A stretch of 64,000 nucleotides of DNA from Asaia sp003994335 (GCF_037151175.1 NZ_JBBCOR010000007.1:181119-245118), one strand, 5' to 3'. Shown: positions 17,337 to 27,033, counted from the stretch's first letter. A program made the numbers and translations. The notes: a model not told the origin generated them from the sequence alone.

Positions 17337-18305
17337 GTGAGAGCGGCCCCGACCCTGCCCGGCGCCGAACAGAGCGGATCGGTCGCTCCCCAGATGAGAG
17401 CGCCAGCCAGTCTTGGTTTCGATGGCCAGTCGGACGCCGTGAGGCAATTACGCGACGGGCTCGATTCCAGCCTTTCTGAATTTGGTCTGCATGTGCTGGT
17501 GGGTGAGCAGGGCAGTGGCAGAACCCGTGCTGCCCGGTATCTCTGGACGCATTCGTCCCGTCCCGGGAGGTTTGTCCCGGTCATTGATCGGCTCTCGCTT
17601 GAAGAGGCGTTGCAGGATGAGGGCGTTTCCTGCCTGTTTATCAACGAAATCGGGATGAGCGAGCCCGCTCTCCAGTCGGCGCTGCACAACCTCATCGAGT
17701 GCAAGCCTGCTGCAGAGCGGCCTGCGTTGATCTGTACGAGCTCATGGACTCCCGCGCGTCTGGTGCAGGACCGCCGTCTCAGTACGCTTTTGGGGGCGAT
17801 GCTGGCGCCGCATTGTGTTTCTGTTCCCCCGGCACGCGAAAGACGTGAGGATCTGAGCGCGTTGTGCGCCGTCTGGGTGGGGCAGGTCGATACGGGTCTG
17901 GCTCTGCACGATGATACGGTGCCCTGGCTCGCCCGGCAGGATTGGCCTGGCAATTTCCGGCAAATCAGGCAGTTGTTGCATCATGCCTCTGAAGACAGGC
18001 GGGGCAATATCGTTACGGCTGCGCGGCTCGCAGAACTGCATCGCATCGATGCGACCCCCGATGCGGCGTCATTTCAGGGATTGATGGCGCGCTATCTGCC
18101 TTCCATGCTGGATCTGGAGACCGATATCCAGGGCTCACTCCATGCGCGTGTTATGGCCGAAGTGGAGCGCCCCCTGTTCAGGCTGGTGCTCAAGGCGACG
18201 GATGGCAACCAGATCCGGGCCGCGGCCCTGCTTGGTATTAACCGCAATACGCTGCGCAAGCGTTTGCAAAGCCTCGGAATAGAGGCAGGACGGTCGCGCT
18301 CATGA
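17337..18305 (+). CDS. Degenerate NtrC-like protein with Fis-type DNA-binding domain
   Basis: At the place where ntrB and ntrC normally lie, this 322-residue protein retains only part of an NtrC. There is no receiver domain at the N-terminus. The AAA+ region is decayed: the Walker A site reads GEQGSGRTR, with arginine for the essential lysine. No GAFTGA loop for sigma-54 is present, and the Walker B region reads CLFINEIGMSEP. Still visible are an NtrC-like WPGNFRQIRQLLHHA and a C-terminal Fis helix-turn-helix (GNQIRAAALLGINRNTLRKR). I infer a DNA-binding protein unable to hydrolyse ATP or activate sigma-54. The start could be GTG 17337 or ATG 17394. It overlaps ntrY by ATGA, so it is still co-translated. 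Confidence 0.75.
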   Translation: MRAAPTLPGAEQSGSVAPQMRAPASLGFDGQSDAVRQLRDGLDSSLSEFGLHVLVGEQGSGRTRAARYLWTHSSRPGRFVPVIDRLSLEEALQDEGVSCLFINEIGMSEPALQSALHNLIECKPAAERPALICTSSWTPARLVQDRRLSTLLGAMLAPHCVSVPPARERREDLSALCAVWVGQVDTGLALHDDTVPWLARQDWPGNFRQIRQLLHHASEDRRGNIVTAARLAELHRIDATPDAASFQGLMARYLPSMLDLETDIQGSLHARVMAEVERPLFRLVLKATDGNQIRAAALLGINRNTLRKRLQSLGIEAGRSRS

Positions 18306-20923
18306 CAGGAAACCGGGAGATTTTCGCGCGAACCCGGGGCCATCAGAGCGCCGATGACGATCAGCGTTCCGGCGCTGCAGTTGACGAGCGGACGATGTCC
18401 CGGAATTCTCAGACCGATCACGGCGAGGGTCATCTGTCCTCGGGTGACTTATCGCCGGAAGCCCCGACATCAGATGCCTCACATGCCGCGCCTTCCCATA
18501 CCCGCCCTTCCCACGCTGAGACCGACCCTCTTGATGAAGACGACGACAGGGTGCTCGCAGGCTCTGGCAATGGCCATGTTGGCCCGGCGGGTGACGAAAC
18601 GGCGTTTCGGCGCGTGATACGCCGCATCACGCGATTGAAAACGGCCATGGTCTTGGCCTGCGCGGCGCTCGTCCTGCTTGTGACGACCTTTGTTGTGCTC
18701 GCGCGCGGGCTGACCTTCGCCTACCGGCCTCAAATCGAGTCGCTGGTCTTCCTGCTCGACTTTGTCGTGCTGCTGCTTCTGGGGGCCGCTGTCATCATCC
18801 GGGTCGGAAGGATGCTCGCCGAGCGCCGGACCGGTCTGGCCGGGGCACGGCTCCATGTGCGGTTGATCACGCTTTTCGGTGTGGTGGCCGTGGCCCCCAC
18901 GGTGGTGGTCGGCGGTCTGGCCGCCCTGTTTTTCCATTTTGGCATCCAGATCTGGTTCTCGAACCGGGTGAACACAGCTCTGACCGAGGCACGGGATGTG
19001 GCCGCAGGCTATCTGCAGGAGCATAACGACAACATACGCACCGAGGCCTTCGCTCTGGCCAATATCATCATCACCGCCAATAACGACGAGATGTATCGTC
19101 ACGGCGTGGATCTCATGCGCGATCCGGGCCAACTCGGTATGATGCTCGATGTGGAGGCGACCGAGCGGGGACTGAACGAGGCGGTCGTTTTCGATTCCTA
19201 TACCAACAAGGTGGTGGCTTCGGGCGGTCTGGCCGCTCTGCAGGGCAAGCAGCTGGCGCTTCCTCCCAAGGATGCGACGACGCTGGCACGCACCAATGAT
19301 GTGGCCATTCTTGACAGCCCCGATGAGCGCACCGTGCGCGCCGTGGTGAGTCTGGGGCCAAGCTCGGGGCTCATGCTGGTCATCACACGACCAGTCGACG
19401 CCAAGATTCTTGACCATATGCGTCACACTGATGCCGTCGTGTCCGAATATCAGCGTCTCAACGCCCATCGCTCGGCCATCCAGATCAGCTTCGTTCTGAT
19501 CTTCGCGCTTCTTGCCCTGCTCGTGCTGAGCATTGGCATGCTGACGGGTCTGGTGCTGGCCAAGCAGATTACCCAGCCACTGGGCCTGCTGATTCTCGCT
19601 GCCAGGAGGGTGAGCGAGGGTGATCTGAGCGTACGGGTTCCCGAAGCCAGGACCCGTGATGTGCGCCGCGATGACGAAGTGGGGACATTGTCCCGCGCCT
19701 TCAACCGCATGACGGATCAGCTTTCGACCCAGCGTACGGAGCTGATGGTTGCCTATGAGCAGATCGACGAGCGTCGTCGGTTTACCGAGACGGTTCTGTC
19801 CGGCGTGTCTGCCGGTGTGATCGGACTCGATGCAAATCAGGTGATCGAACTGCCCAACCGTGCAGCGGCCCGCCTTTTGCAGCGCGATCTGGATGCCGTC
19901 ATTGGCAAGCCGTTAAGGGACATGGTGCCTGAATTCGCGACGATGCTCGATCTCGCGCGGGCAGAGCCCGGTGAGGCGCATACAGATGAAATCCAGATCG
20001 ATGCGCCGGAGAAAAGCGCGGTTCTGGGTGAAGGGCCGAGCGTCGGGAGTGCGGGGCGGACGCTTCTCGTGCGCGTGGTGGGCGAGCAGCGCAGCGATGA
20101 CTCAGCCGGCTATGTCGTGACCTTCGATGATATTACCGCCCTGCTGGCCGCCCAGAGAAAGGCAGCCTGGGCCGATGTGGCACGCCGTATCGCTCACGAG
20201 ATCAAGAACCCCCTTACGCCTATCCAGCTCTCGGCCGAACGTCTCAAACGGCGCTTTCTGCGCGAGATCAGTTCCGATCCCGAGACATTCGGCCAGTGCG
20301 TCGATACGATCGTGCGCCATGTGGGCGATATCGGCCGCATGGTCGATGAGTTCTCGTCCTTCGCTCGCATGCCTCAGCCCGTGCTGCGTGACGAGGATCT
20401 GTCGCGTCTGGTGCGCGAAGCCCTCGTCCTGCAGCGCAACGCCCATCCGGAGATCGTTTTCGACACGACGTATCTTCCGCCCCAGGGGCCTATAGTGCGG
20501 TGTGACCGGCGCCTGATCGGCCAGGCCCTGACCAACCTGCTCCAGAATGCGGCCGATGCGATTGCAATGGTCGCCGCCTCGGAACGAGAGGAAGACCCGA
20601 CCCTGCTGTCGGGAGAGCCGCGTGAGACACTGGGACGGATACAGGTTTCACTGACTATTCACGCGGGGGAGGCTGCCGTTCAGGTGGTGGATGATGGCAT
20701 TGGTTTGCCATCAGTTGACCGGCACCGCTTGACGGAACCTTATATCACGCACAAACCGAAAGGGACGGGGCTCGGGCTCGCGATCGTCAAGAAGATCATG
20801 GAGGATCATGCAGGTGGCATCAGGCTGGAGGACCGACCGGACGGACGGGGTACCGTCTCGACGCTCACCCTTCCTGTGCGTGATCGCAGCCCCGAACTGG
20901 ATGAAGCGGGCAAGGAGCAATGA
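18302..20923 (+). CDS. ntrY: Nitrogen-regulation sensor histidine kinase
   Basis: An 873-residue membrane sensor kinase. It has a charged, low-complexity N-terminus of about 100 residues, longer than I expect for NtrY. Four membrane segments follow (about 114-136, 145-163, 182-208 and the one before HAMP near 395-420), with an extracytoplasmic region between the third and fourth. Then come a HAMP domain (KQITQPLGLLILAARRVSEGDL), a PAS domain (SGVSAGVIGLDANQVIELP), the phosphoacceptor histidine in RRIAHEIKNPLTPIQLSAER, and an HATPase with GTGLGLAIVKKIMEDHAGG. It should phosphorylate NtrX, encoded next. It overlaps the degenerate NtrC-like gene. Confidence 0.93.
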   Translation: MTGNREIFARTRGHQSADDDQRSGAAVDERTMSRNSQTDHGEGHLSSGDLSPEAPTSDASHAAPSHTRPSHAETDPLDEDDDRVLAGSGNGHVGPAGDETAFRRVIRRITRLKTAMVLACAALVLLVTTFVVLARGLTFAYRPQIESLVFLLDFVVLLLLGAAVIIRVGRMLAERRTGLAGARLHVRLITLFGVVAVAPTVVVGGLAALFFHFGIQIWFSNRVNTALTEARDVAAGYLQEHNDNIRTEAFALANIIITANNDEMYRHGVDLMRDPGQLGMMLDVEATERGLNEAVVFDSYTNKVVASGGLAALQGKQLALPPKDATTLARTNDVAILDSPDERTVRAVVSLGPSSGLMLVITRPVDAKILDHMRHTDAVVSEYQRLNAHRSAIQISFVLIFALLALLVLSIGMLTGLVLAKQITQPLGLLILAARRVSEGDLSVRVPEARTRDVRRDDEVGTLSRAFNRMTDQLSTQRTELMVAYEQIDERRRFTETVLSGVSAGVIGLDANQVIELPNRAAARLLQRDLDAVIGKPLRDMVPEFATMLDLARAEPGEAHTDEIQIDAPEKSAVLGEGPSVGSAGRTLLVRVVGEQRSDDSAGYVVTFDDITALLAAQRKAAWADVARRIAHEIKNPLTPIQLSAERLKRRFLREISSDPETFGQCVDTIVRHVGDIGRMVDEFSSFARMPQPVLRDEDLSRLVREALVLQRNAHPEIVFDTTYLPPQGPIVRCDRRLIGQALTNLLQNAADAIAMVAASEREEDPTLLSGEPRETLGRIQVSLTIHAGEAAVQVVDDGIGLPSVDRHRLTEPYITHKPKGTGLGLAIVKKIMEDHAGGIRLEDRPDGRGTVSTLTLPVRDRSPELDEAGKEQ

Positions 20924-20943
20924 ACGGCTGATGAGGGATGCGC

Positions 20944-22329
20944 ATGGAGCATGAAATCCTGATCGTCGATGACGAGCCGGATATACGGCTGCTCATCGAG
21001 GGACTCCTTCGCGATGAAGGCTATGAGACGCGCGTGGCGGCCAATTCTGACCAGGCTCTGGCAGCGTTCAGGGCCCGTCGCCCGTCGCTTGTGATCCTTG
21101 ATATTTGGCTTCAGGGCTCGCGCCTGGACGGGATCGATCTGCTCAGGACCATCAAGGCGGAGGAGCCGGGGCTTCCTGTGGTGATGATCTCGGGTCATGG
21201 CACGATCGAAACTGCCGTATCGAGCCTGCAGCATGGCGCGTATGATTTCATTGAAAAGCCCTTCCAGACCGATCGACTGATCCTCGTGGTGCAGCGTGCC
21301 CTCCAGGCAGCCCGTCTGGAGCGCGAGAATGCCGAGCTGCGCCTGCGTTCGGGCAATGAGACCATGCTCTTTGGCGAGGGGCCGGGTATTGCGGCCGTGC
21401 GTGGCCAGATCGAACGCGTGGCGCCTACCAACTCGCGGGTGCTGATCACGGGGCCAGCGGGATCGGGCAAGGAAATTGCGGCCCGTATGGTGCATGCTCG
21501 ATCAAGACGCGGCACAGGTCCCTTCATCGCCCTCAATTGTGCAACGCTCGCACCGAACCGCTTCGAGGAGGAGCTTTTCGGCATCGAGGGGCAGTCCGAC
21601 GGGACCATGCGCCGCACGGGTGTTCTGGAGCGCGCCCACAAGGGAACGCTGCTTCTGGACGAGGTGGCGGACATGCCACTCGAGACACAGGGCAAGATCG
21701 TGCGCGCCTTGCAGGACCAGACTTTCGAGCGTCTGGGCGGTTCCACGCGGGTGAAGGTCGATGTGCGCGTGATCGCCACGACCAATCGCGATCTGCAGGG
21801 CGAGATCTCTCTCGGTCGGTTCCGGGAGGATCTGTATTATCGTCTGGCCGTGGTGCCCTTGCGTCTGCCTTCCTTGCGCGAGCGACGTGAGGATATTCCG
21901 GCTTTGGCCCAGCATTTCCTGCTTCGCTATGCGGAAAATGCCGGTCTCGCCCCCAGAGAGCTGTCCGTGGATGCGCTGGCGGCGCTGCAATCCTATGAGT
22001 GGCCCGGCAATATCCGCGAGCTGCGCAATCTGATGGAGCGCCTGCTGATCATGATGCCTAACGGGCAGGATCTGATCCGGGCGGACATGCTGCCGAGTAC
22101 AGTGAGCCAGGGTGCGCCCTCAATGACGCGGCTCGATGCCGGCGCTGACGTCATGGCGCTTCCGTTGCGCGAGGCGCGTGATCTGTTCGAGACGCAGTAT
22201 CTGCAGGTGCAGCTTCTGCGTTTTGGCGGCAATATCAGCCGTACGGCCAATTTCGTCGGGATGGAGCGCAGTGCCCTGCACCGCAAGCTCAAGCAGCTTG
22301 GGGTCACGCCGGAAGATCGGACCTTGTGA
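20944..22329 (+). CDS. ntrX: NtrX response regulator
   Basis: A 461-residue regulator with a receiver domain (VDDEPD at the start, phosphoacceptor Asp53 in VILDIWLQGSRLDG, conserved lysine in EKPFQTD), an AAA+ domain (GPAGSGKEIAARMVH, LLLDEVADMP, REDLYYRLAVVPL) and a C-terminal Fis domain (GNISRTANFVGMERSALHRK). The GAFTGA sigma-54 loop is replaced by FGIEGQSDGTMRRTG, which is usual for alphaproteobacterial NtrX. I chose ATG 20944 because GAGG lies seven bases upstream; ATG 20938 is too close to it. It follows ntrY and precedes hfq, the common order in this class. Confidence 0.93.
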   Translation: MEHEILIVDDEPDIRLLIEGLLRDEGYETRVAANSDQALAAFRARRPSLVILDIWLQGSRLDGIDLLRTIKAEEPGLPVVMISGHGTIETAVSSLQHGAYDFIEKPFQTDRLILVVQRALQAARLERENAELRLRSGNETMLFGEGPGIAAVRGQIERVAPTNSRVLITGPAGSGKEIAARMVHARSRRGTGPFIALNCATLAPNRFEEELFGIEGQSDGTMRRTGVLERAHKGTLLLDEVADMPLETQGKIVRALQDQTFERLGGSTRVKVDVRVIATTNRDLQGEISLGRFREDLYYRLAVVPLRLPSLRERREDIPALAQHFLLRYAENAGLAPRELSVDALAALQSYEWPGNIRELRNLMERLLIMMPNGQDLIRADMLPSTVSQGAPSMTRLDAGADVMALPLREARDLFETQYLQVQLLRFGGNISRTANFVGMERSALHRKLKQLGVTPEDRTL

Positions 22330-22453
22330 GTCTGGAAACCGGATATCAATGAAGATAAGATAGGGGTAGGAAGCCAGAGACGTATCTGTCACGTTACCCC
22401 TCTGGCCCCCGATCAGGGGACCTCACACACACCGGAAAAGAAGAAGAGCAATC

Positions 22454-22747
22454 TTGGCCAGAGCAAACCCCACCCCCGCGCCGCCCGCAGTGCCCTACTC
22501 CGAATTCGCCGCTGGCGAGACGGTCCAGGAGCTGTTCCTGCAGCATCTCCAGCAGCACGGTCTTCCGGTAACCGTGTTTCTGGTCAATGGCGTCAAGCTT
22601 CAGGGCGTGATCCCGCGCTTCGACCAAGAGACGATCATCCTGCGTCGTGATGGTCATACGCAGCTCGTGTACAAGCACGCCGTCAGCACGATCATGCCCG
22701 TCGCACCGCTGTCGCTTTTCGCGCCAGAAGGCGATATCGGCCTGTAA
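22454..22747 (+). CDS. hfq: RNA chaperone Hfq
   Basis: The Sm-fold hexameric chaperone that pairs small RNAs with mRNAs. The 97-residue protein has Sm1 (VQELFLQHLQQHGLPVTVFL, then GVKLQGVIPRFDQETIILRR) and the Sm2 signature YKHAVSTIMP. In this reading about 23 residues, rich in proline and alanine, precede the Sm core, more than in the classic short N-terminus. The start is the TTG at 22454 after AAGAAGAG; I found no in-frame ATG near the core. The order ntrX-hfq-hflX is the usual alphaproteobacterial arrangement. Confidence 0.93.
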   Translation: MARANPTPAPPAVPYSEFAAGETVQELFLQHLQQHGLPVTVFLVNGVKLQGVIPRFDQETIILRRDGHTQLVYKHAVSTIMPVAPLSLFAPEGDIGL

Positions 22748-22768
22748 GGCGAGGAGTTCTCCCGGAAC

Positions 22769-24079
22769 GTGTCAGTGACGACCAGTACTACGCCTCCCGC
22801 GACACGCGCTGCGGTTATTCTTCCCTGGGAGCGTCCGACGCCGAATGACGAGTTCCGCGCTGCGGAAGCCCGTCTTGAAGAGGCGGTCGGACTTGCCTCC
22901 TCGATTGGCCTCGTGGTGGTCAGACAGGCCGTTCTGGCCATAAGGTCTGTCCGGCCCGCCACGCTTTTCGGCAAGGGGCAGGTCGAGCAGCTTGCCGAAC
23001 TCGTCGAGGAAAACGACGTCAAAGTCGTGATTGTCGATGCCAAGCTCTCTCCGGGCCAGCAGCGCAATCTTGAAAAGGCCCTGAACAGTAAGGTGCTGGA
23101 TCGCACCGGGCTGATTCTGGACATCTTTGGTGCGCGCGCGGCCACCCGAGAGGGCGTGCTTCAGGTCGAGCTTGCCCATCTGGAATATCAGCGCTCCCGT
23201 CTTGTGCGTCTCTGGACCCATCTTGAGCGTCAGCGCGGCGGCTTCGGCTTTCTGGGCGGTCCCGGTGAAACCCAGATTGAAGCCGATCGCCGCATGATCG
23301 ACGAGCGTCTCGTGCGTCTGCGCAAGGACCTCGATCAGGTGCGCCGAACACGCGGCCTGCATCGTTCCGCGCGCAAGAAGGTGCCGTTTCCCGTAGTGGC
23401 CCTTGTCGGCTACACCAATGCTGGCAAATCGACTTTGTTCAATGCCCTTACCGGCTCGGCCGTGCACGCGCAGGATCAGCTTTTCGCCACGCTCGATCCT
23501 ACCATGCGCGGGTTGCGCCTGCCCTCGGGCCGACGCGTCATCCTGTCCGACACGGTGGGGTTCATCAGTGAATTGCCGACCGAACTCGTGGCGGCCTTCC
23601 GTGCGACCCTTGAGGAAGTGGCTGAGGCCGATATCATTCTGCATGTCCGCGACGTGGCGCATCCCGACAGCGCTGCTCAGCGTGCGGATGTAATCAACGT
23701 GCTCGATGGCATGGTACGTGATGGCATGCTGGACGCGCATTGGCCCCAGCGCACGATCGAGGTCCTGAACAAGGCCGACCTCATGGGGGGAATCGAGGCG
23801 GTGCCTCGCCATCCGGGCTGTGTGGCTATTTCAGCCATCACGGGCGAGGGGCTGCCCAATCTCTACTCGATGCTCGATCAGCATATGACCGCGTCGATGG
23901 TGTTGACCCGCATTCGCCTCGAGATCACCAATGGTGCGGCGCTCGCCTGGCTGTACGAACATGGTGAGGTGCTCGAGAGGCTCGATCAGGAGACCGAGAT
24001 CACGCTCGATGTGCGCCTGTTCGAGCAGGATCGGTCACGCTTCGGGCAGCTCTATCCGGAATGCCTTGTCTCTGCCTGA
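22769..24079 (+). CDS. hflX: Ribosome-associated GTPase HflX
   Basis: HflX is a GTPase that binds the large ribosomal subunit and splits stalled ribosomes. The 436-residue protein has the N-terminal HflX domain (LFGKGQVEQLAELV, VDAKLSPGQQRNLEK), the glycine-rich linker GGFGFLGGPGETQIEADRR, and a GTPase domain with GYTNAGKSTLFNAL, DTVGFISELP and NKADLM. The start is one of two GTG codons (22769 or 22775), with GAGGAG upstream. It follows hfq by 21 bases and is probably co-transcribed with it. Confidence 0.94.
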   Translation: MSVTTSTTPPATRAAVILPWERPTPNDEFRAAEARLEEAVGLASSIGLVVVRQAVLAIRSVRPATLFGKGQVEQLAELVEENDVKVVIVDAKLSPGQQRNLEKALNSKVLDRTGLILDIFGARAATREGVLQVELAHLEYQRSRLVRLWTHLERQRGGFGFLGGPGETQIEADRRMIDERLVRLRKDLDQVRRTRGLHRSARKKVPFPVVALVGYTNAGKSTLFNALTGSAVHAQDQLFATLDPTMRGLRLPSGRRVILSDTVGFISELPTELVAAFRATLEEVAEADIILHVRDVAHPDSAAQRADVINVLDGMVRDGMLDAHWPQRTIEVLNKADLMGGIEAVPRHPGCVAISAITGEGLPNLYSMLDQHMTASMVLTRIRLEITNGAALAWLYEHGEVLERLDQETEITLDVRLFEQDRSRFGQLYPECLVSA

Positions 24080-24152
24080 AATCACTTTGATACTGGATTT
24101 CACGATACGGGGGTCATAGAGAGCGCGAGCATCTCTGGGGAGGAAAGCCGCG

Positions 24153-25022
24153 GTGAAGGATGAGGGTATCATGACGTCGTCGCGTCCTTCGGTCGTGACG
24201 CGCCGCGTTCTGGAAGATCTCAGCGCCATCGCCCGTGAGGCGGCCGAGCGCATCATCATGCCGCGCTTTTGCCGCCTGAGCGAGAGCGATATCCGGACCA
24301 AGACATCGCCTTCCGACCTCGTGACAGTCGCCGACGTGATGGCGGAGGAATTCATAGCCAACGCGATCAGGCGCCTTCTTCCCGAAGCCTTGATGATTGG
24401 TGAGGAGCGATGCAGCGCGCACCCGACGCTTGTCGACGAAGCGGCGCACGTACCGCTTTCGATCACCATTGATCCCATAGACGGTACGGCGAATTATGCG
24501 GCAGGTCTGCCGGTGTTTGGCGTCATGATGGCCGTGCTCGACTACGGTATCCCGGTTGCAAGCGTCATTCTCGACCCGATCACCCGATCCGCGGCGCTTG
24601 CGCTGAAGGGGGAGGGCGCCTGGACTGAAGATGAAACAGGACAGGTCCAGCCGCTCCATGTCGCGACACCCTTCACGCGGATCGAGGATATCACGGGGAA
24701 AATCGCCTGGCGCACCCTGCCGCTGGGCGATACGGCGCTGGCCGATCACAATCTGCGCTCCATGACAGGGCTCTGGGATCTGCGTTGCGCCGCCCATGAA
24801 TACCGGATGATCGCAGCCGGGCATGGTCATGTGCTTGCCTATAGCCGCACCTGTCTCTGGGATCACTGTCCGGGCTGGCTTCTCCTGCACGAGGCCGGGG
24901 GGTATGGTGCGCGTCTTAATGGCCGTGCGTATCATGCGGCGATCCCGGGCCGGGGGCTGCTCTACGCACCCGACCGACAGGGCTGGGACATGGTCCATCG
25001 CGCACTGGCACTGGCGGGTTGA
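24153..25022 (+). CDS. Inositol monophosphatase family protein
   Basis: A 289-residue magnesium-dependent phosphatase of the IMPase/FBPase superfamily. The metal sites are GEERCSA (GEE), DPIDGTANYAAGLPVFG and the late WDHCPGWLLLHEAGG, which corresponds to the WDxAAG motif with Cys-Pro replacing the alanines. Substrates in this family range from inositol phosphate and PAP to histidinol phosphate; the sequence alone does not decide. The start is taken as GTG 24153 after GGGGAGGAAAG, although ATG 24171 after GAGGG is close in quality. It follows hflX at 73 bases. Confidence 0.85.
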   Translation: MKDEGIMTSSRPSVVTRRVLEDLSAIAREAAERIIMPRFCRLSESDIRTKTSPSDLVTVADVMAEEFIANAIRRLLPEALMIGEERCSAHPTLVDEAAHVPLSITIDPIDGTANYAAGLPVFGVMMAVLDYGIPVASVILDPITRSAALALKGEGAWTEDETGQVQPLHVATPFTRIEDITGKIAWRTLPLGDTALADHNLRSMTGLWDLRCAAHEYRMIAAGHGHVLAYSRTCLWDHCPGWLLLHEAGGYGARLNGRAYHAAIPGRGLLYAPDRQGWDMVHRALALAG

Positions 25023-25101
25023 GCTGGCTTTCAAGTTGGCGTGTATTCGAAAACCGAATTCTTGTTGCGGCGTTCTGATTACATGAAAAAGGAGAGTTCT
25101 C

Positions 25102-25521
25102 ATGGCTAATCAGGATCCAGTTCTTTACGCAGTTTGTGATGCCGAGAAGGCCCGCTTCCTGCGCTATGACGGACAACAGATGCGTACCGTCCAGCGCTTC
25201 GGAGCCCATGACAAGGCGACAGACGCAGCGGGAGAGGTGGCCTCGATCAAGGAACCGCGCTCCGATCCCAAGGTCCAGGTGCGTGAACGCTTTGCTCGGC
25301 AGATCGCCGAGGAAATCGATGCCGCGCTCTCGGCAAATGCAGCGCTCGAGGGTGTCGTCCTCGCCGCCGCCCCGCACGTGCTGCATGACATTCGCGATCA
25401 CCTCTCCAAGGCAACCAGCAAAAAGCTGATCAAGAGCGAGAGCAAGGATCTGACGAATATCCCTGATCAGGATCTCCTGTCCCATTTCGACCGCCCGGCA
25501 ACGGGATGGCCAAAACCCTGA
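25102..25521 (+). CDS. Host attachment family protein
   Basis: A 139-residue cytoplasmic protein of the host-attachment family (PF10116), named after a plant-attachment gene but of unknown biochemistry. Characteristic parts are the N-terminal YAVCDAEKARFLRYDG, a middle helix VRERFARQIAEEIDAAL, and the late VVLAAAPHVLHDIRDHLSKA followed by ESKDLTNIPDQDLLSHF. The fold resembles an eRF1 domain-2/ribonuclease-H-like sheet. An AGGAG stands before the ATG. It lies between the inositol-phosphatase gene and a convergent hydrolase gene. Any role in attachment to plants or insects is unproven. Confidence 0.85.
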   Translation: MANQDPVLYAVCDAEKARFLRYDGQQMRTVQRFGAHDKATDAAGEVASIKEPRSDPKVQVRERFARQIAEEIDAALSANAALEGVVLAAAPHVLHDIRDHLSKATSKKLIKSESKDLTNIPDQDLLSHFDRPATGWPKP

Positions 25522-25710
25522 GAACAGTCTCTGGACGGTGCGCCACTCTCCTTCAAGAGAGCAGGCGCATTCTCCAGGCCTGGGCGCGGTGGGTAGATTT
25601 TCGATGGCAGCTCGACCCCGGGCATCTGTTTCGCGTGAGCAGCCCTTGGGGCACGATTCCCGGCTCGAGGATTACCGGCCTCTTGGGATTATGACGAAGT
25701 CCGGGTCACG

Positions 25711-27003
25711 TCATACAACAACGAAACGCTCCCATTCGTTTTCAATATCGGTCAGGATTGCGATAGACCCGCCATGGACAGAGGTGGCAATCTTCTGACC
25801 GAAACCGATTGTATAAAAACTGCCTTTTGGCTGGAATATCACGCTACCAGATCTCGTTTTTCCTGCGGGCACGAAGTTGATCGCGTCTTCCGCTGCAACC
25901 AGCATGAAGCGCTCTCCGAGTATTGTCACGCAAGCTAGAGAATTCTCCCCCGGATAGACTGGCAGCAGGTGTGAAGAGCGTTGGGTCAACGGCTCCACCA
26001 CAAGGCGTTTTTCATCCGGATCGTAGCACAGGATACGCTCATGACAATCGAGGCAGATTGGTCCTGCGATGTTGTTGGTAGCGAGCACCTGATCGAAGGC
26101 TTCGCCTTGTCCTTGGGTTGCGAGATTGATCATGAGCTTGCGTTTGAGCCGCACAGCAAGAGCGTGATCTCCGCGCAATGCAACCTGATAGATGATCCCG
26201 GTGACGAATCCGGTATGGGCGAAGATAAACATCCTGTTCTTCATCGCGTCGATCTGGTCGGAAATCAGGGTCAGGGCGACGAGCCTCGCATGGCGCGGTG
26301 AGGCCAGGAAAAGCCGATTTCTCAGATTGGCTGGGTTGCGCCGACGCTGAATACTGACCTCGCGCCTGACAAGGGTGGGCTGACCGCTTGCGAGGGCTTT
26401 GATGATAGATGAGATGGACTTGGAGCCAGAGAGGCTCTCATAGACGACATGCCCGCTATAGAAAGTGGGCACATGGATGATATCCGGGCTGACGTTACTC
26501 AGCAGATGCGTATGATAGGCGTCGACCCTGTCTTTAGGATCTGAAAGAAGAAAGGGGCGTCCTCCGATATCTCCCGGCTTGATGGACATATTGACCATCT
26601 TGTCCGTCAGGTATTTTCCGTAATCTTCCGCAATGTCGCATTCATCGGGGTGAATGGAGAATTTTGGCGAGAGTGCCATGACGCAATCGGCGGAGAGCTT
26701 TCTGGAAAACTTGAGGGCAGCGTATCCCCCCATGGACTGTCCGAATACCAGACGGACCCTGTCGGGACCGAGTAACTGATCGATGACCCTGATCGCCTCG
26801 TCCATCTCGTCGCTGAGAAACCAGTTTGGCTTTTTCGTTGCGAAGCCGATGACATCGAGATCTTTGATGCGGGCGACATTCTTCAGCAAGAAGAAGTCTC
26901 TGGCAACAGTCTCGAAGTTTAAGCCGGTGAAAGTAATGATCGTGTAGGCGGAATTTCCTCTGTGATGATGGAGTACAATCTCATTCCCTTCGTATACGAT
27001 CAT
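25711..27003 (-). CDS. Orphan alpha/beta-hydrolase with unknown C-terminal domain
   Basis: The first half of this 430-residue protein looks like an alpha/beta-hydrolase. It has TIITFTGLNF, a nucleophile elbow GQSMGGYAALKFSRK with the candidate Ser near residue 87, and a candidate histidine in YSGHVVYE. After about residue 230 comes a basic, then beta-rich part that I do not recognise, ending ILTDIENEWERFVVV. There is no signal peptide. Base composition is AT-richer than the neighbours, and the upstream 200 bases are very AT-rich, both suggesting transfer. I chose ATG 27003; a GTG ten codons earlier is possible. Substrate and partners are unknown. Confidence 0.7.
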   Translation of the reverse strand: MIVYEGNEIVLHHHRGNSAYTIITFTGLNFETVARDFFLLKNVARIKDLDVIGFATKKPNWFLSDEMDEAIRVIDQLLGPDRVRLVFGQSMGGYAALKFSRKLSADCVMALSPKFSIHPDECDIAEDYGKYLTDKMVNMSIKPGDIGGRPFLLSDPKDRVDAYHTHLLSNVSPDIIHVPTFYSGHVVYESLSGSKSISSIIKALASGQPTLVRREVSIQRRRNPANLRNRLFLASPRHARLVALTLISDQIDAMKNRMFIFAHTGFVTGIIYQVALRGDHALAVRLKRKLMINLATQGQGEAFDQVLATNNIAGPICLDCHERILCYDPDEKRLVVEPLTQRSSHLLPVYPGENSLACVTILGERFMLVAAEDAINFVPAGKTRSGSVIFQPKGSFYTIGFGQKIATSVHGGSIAILTDIENEWERFVVV

Positions 27004-27033
27004 TCTCAGCACCCCATTCCGATTTTTGGGCAC

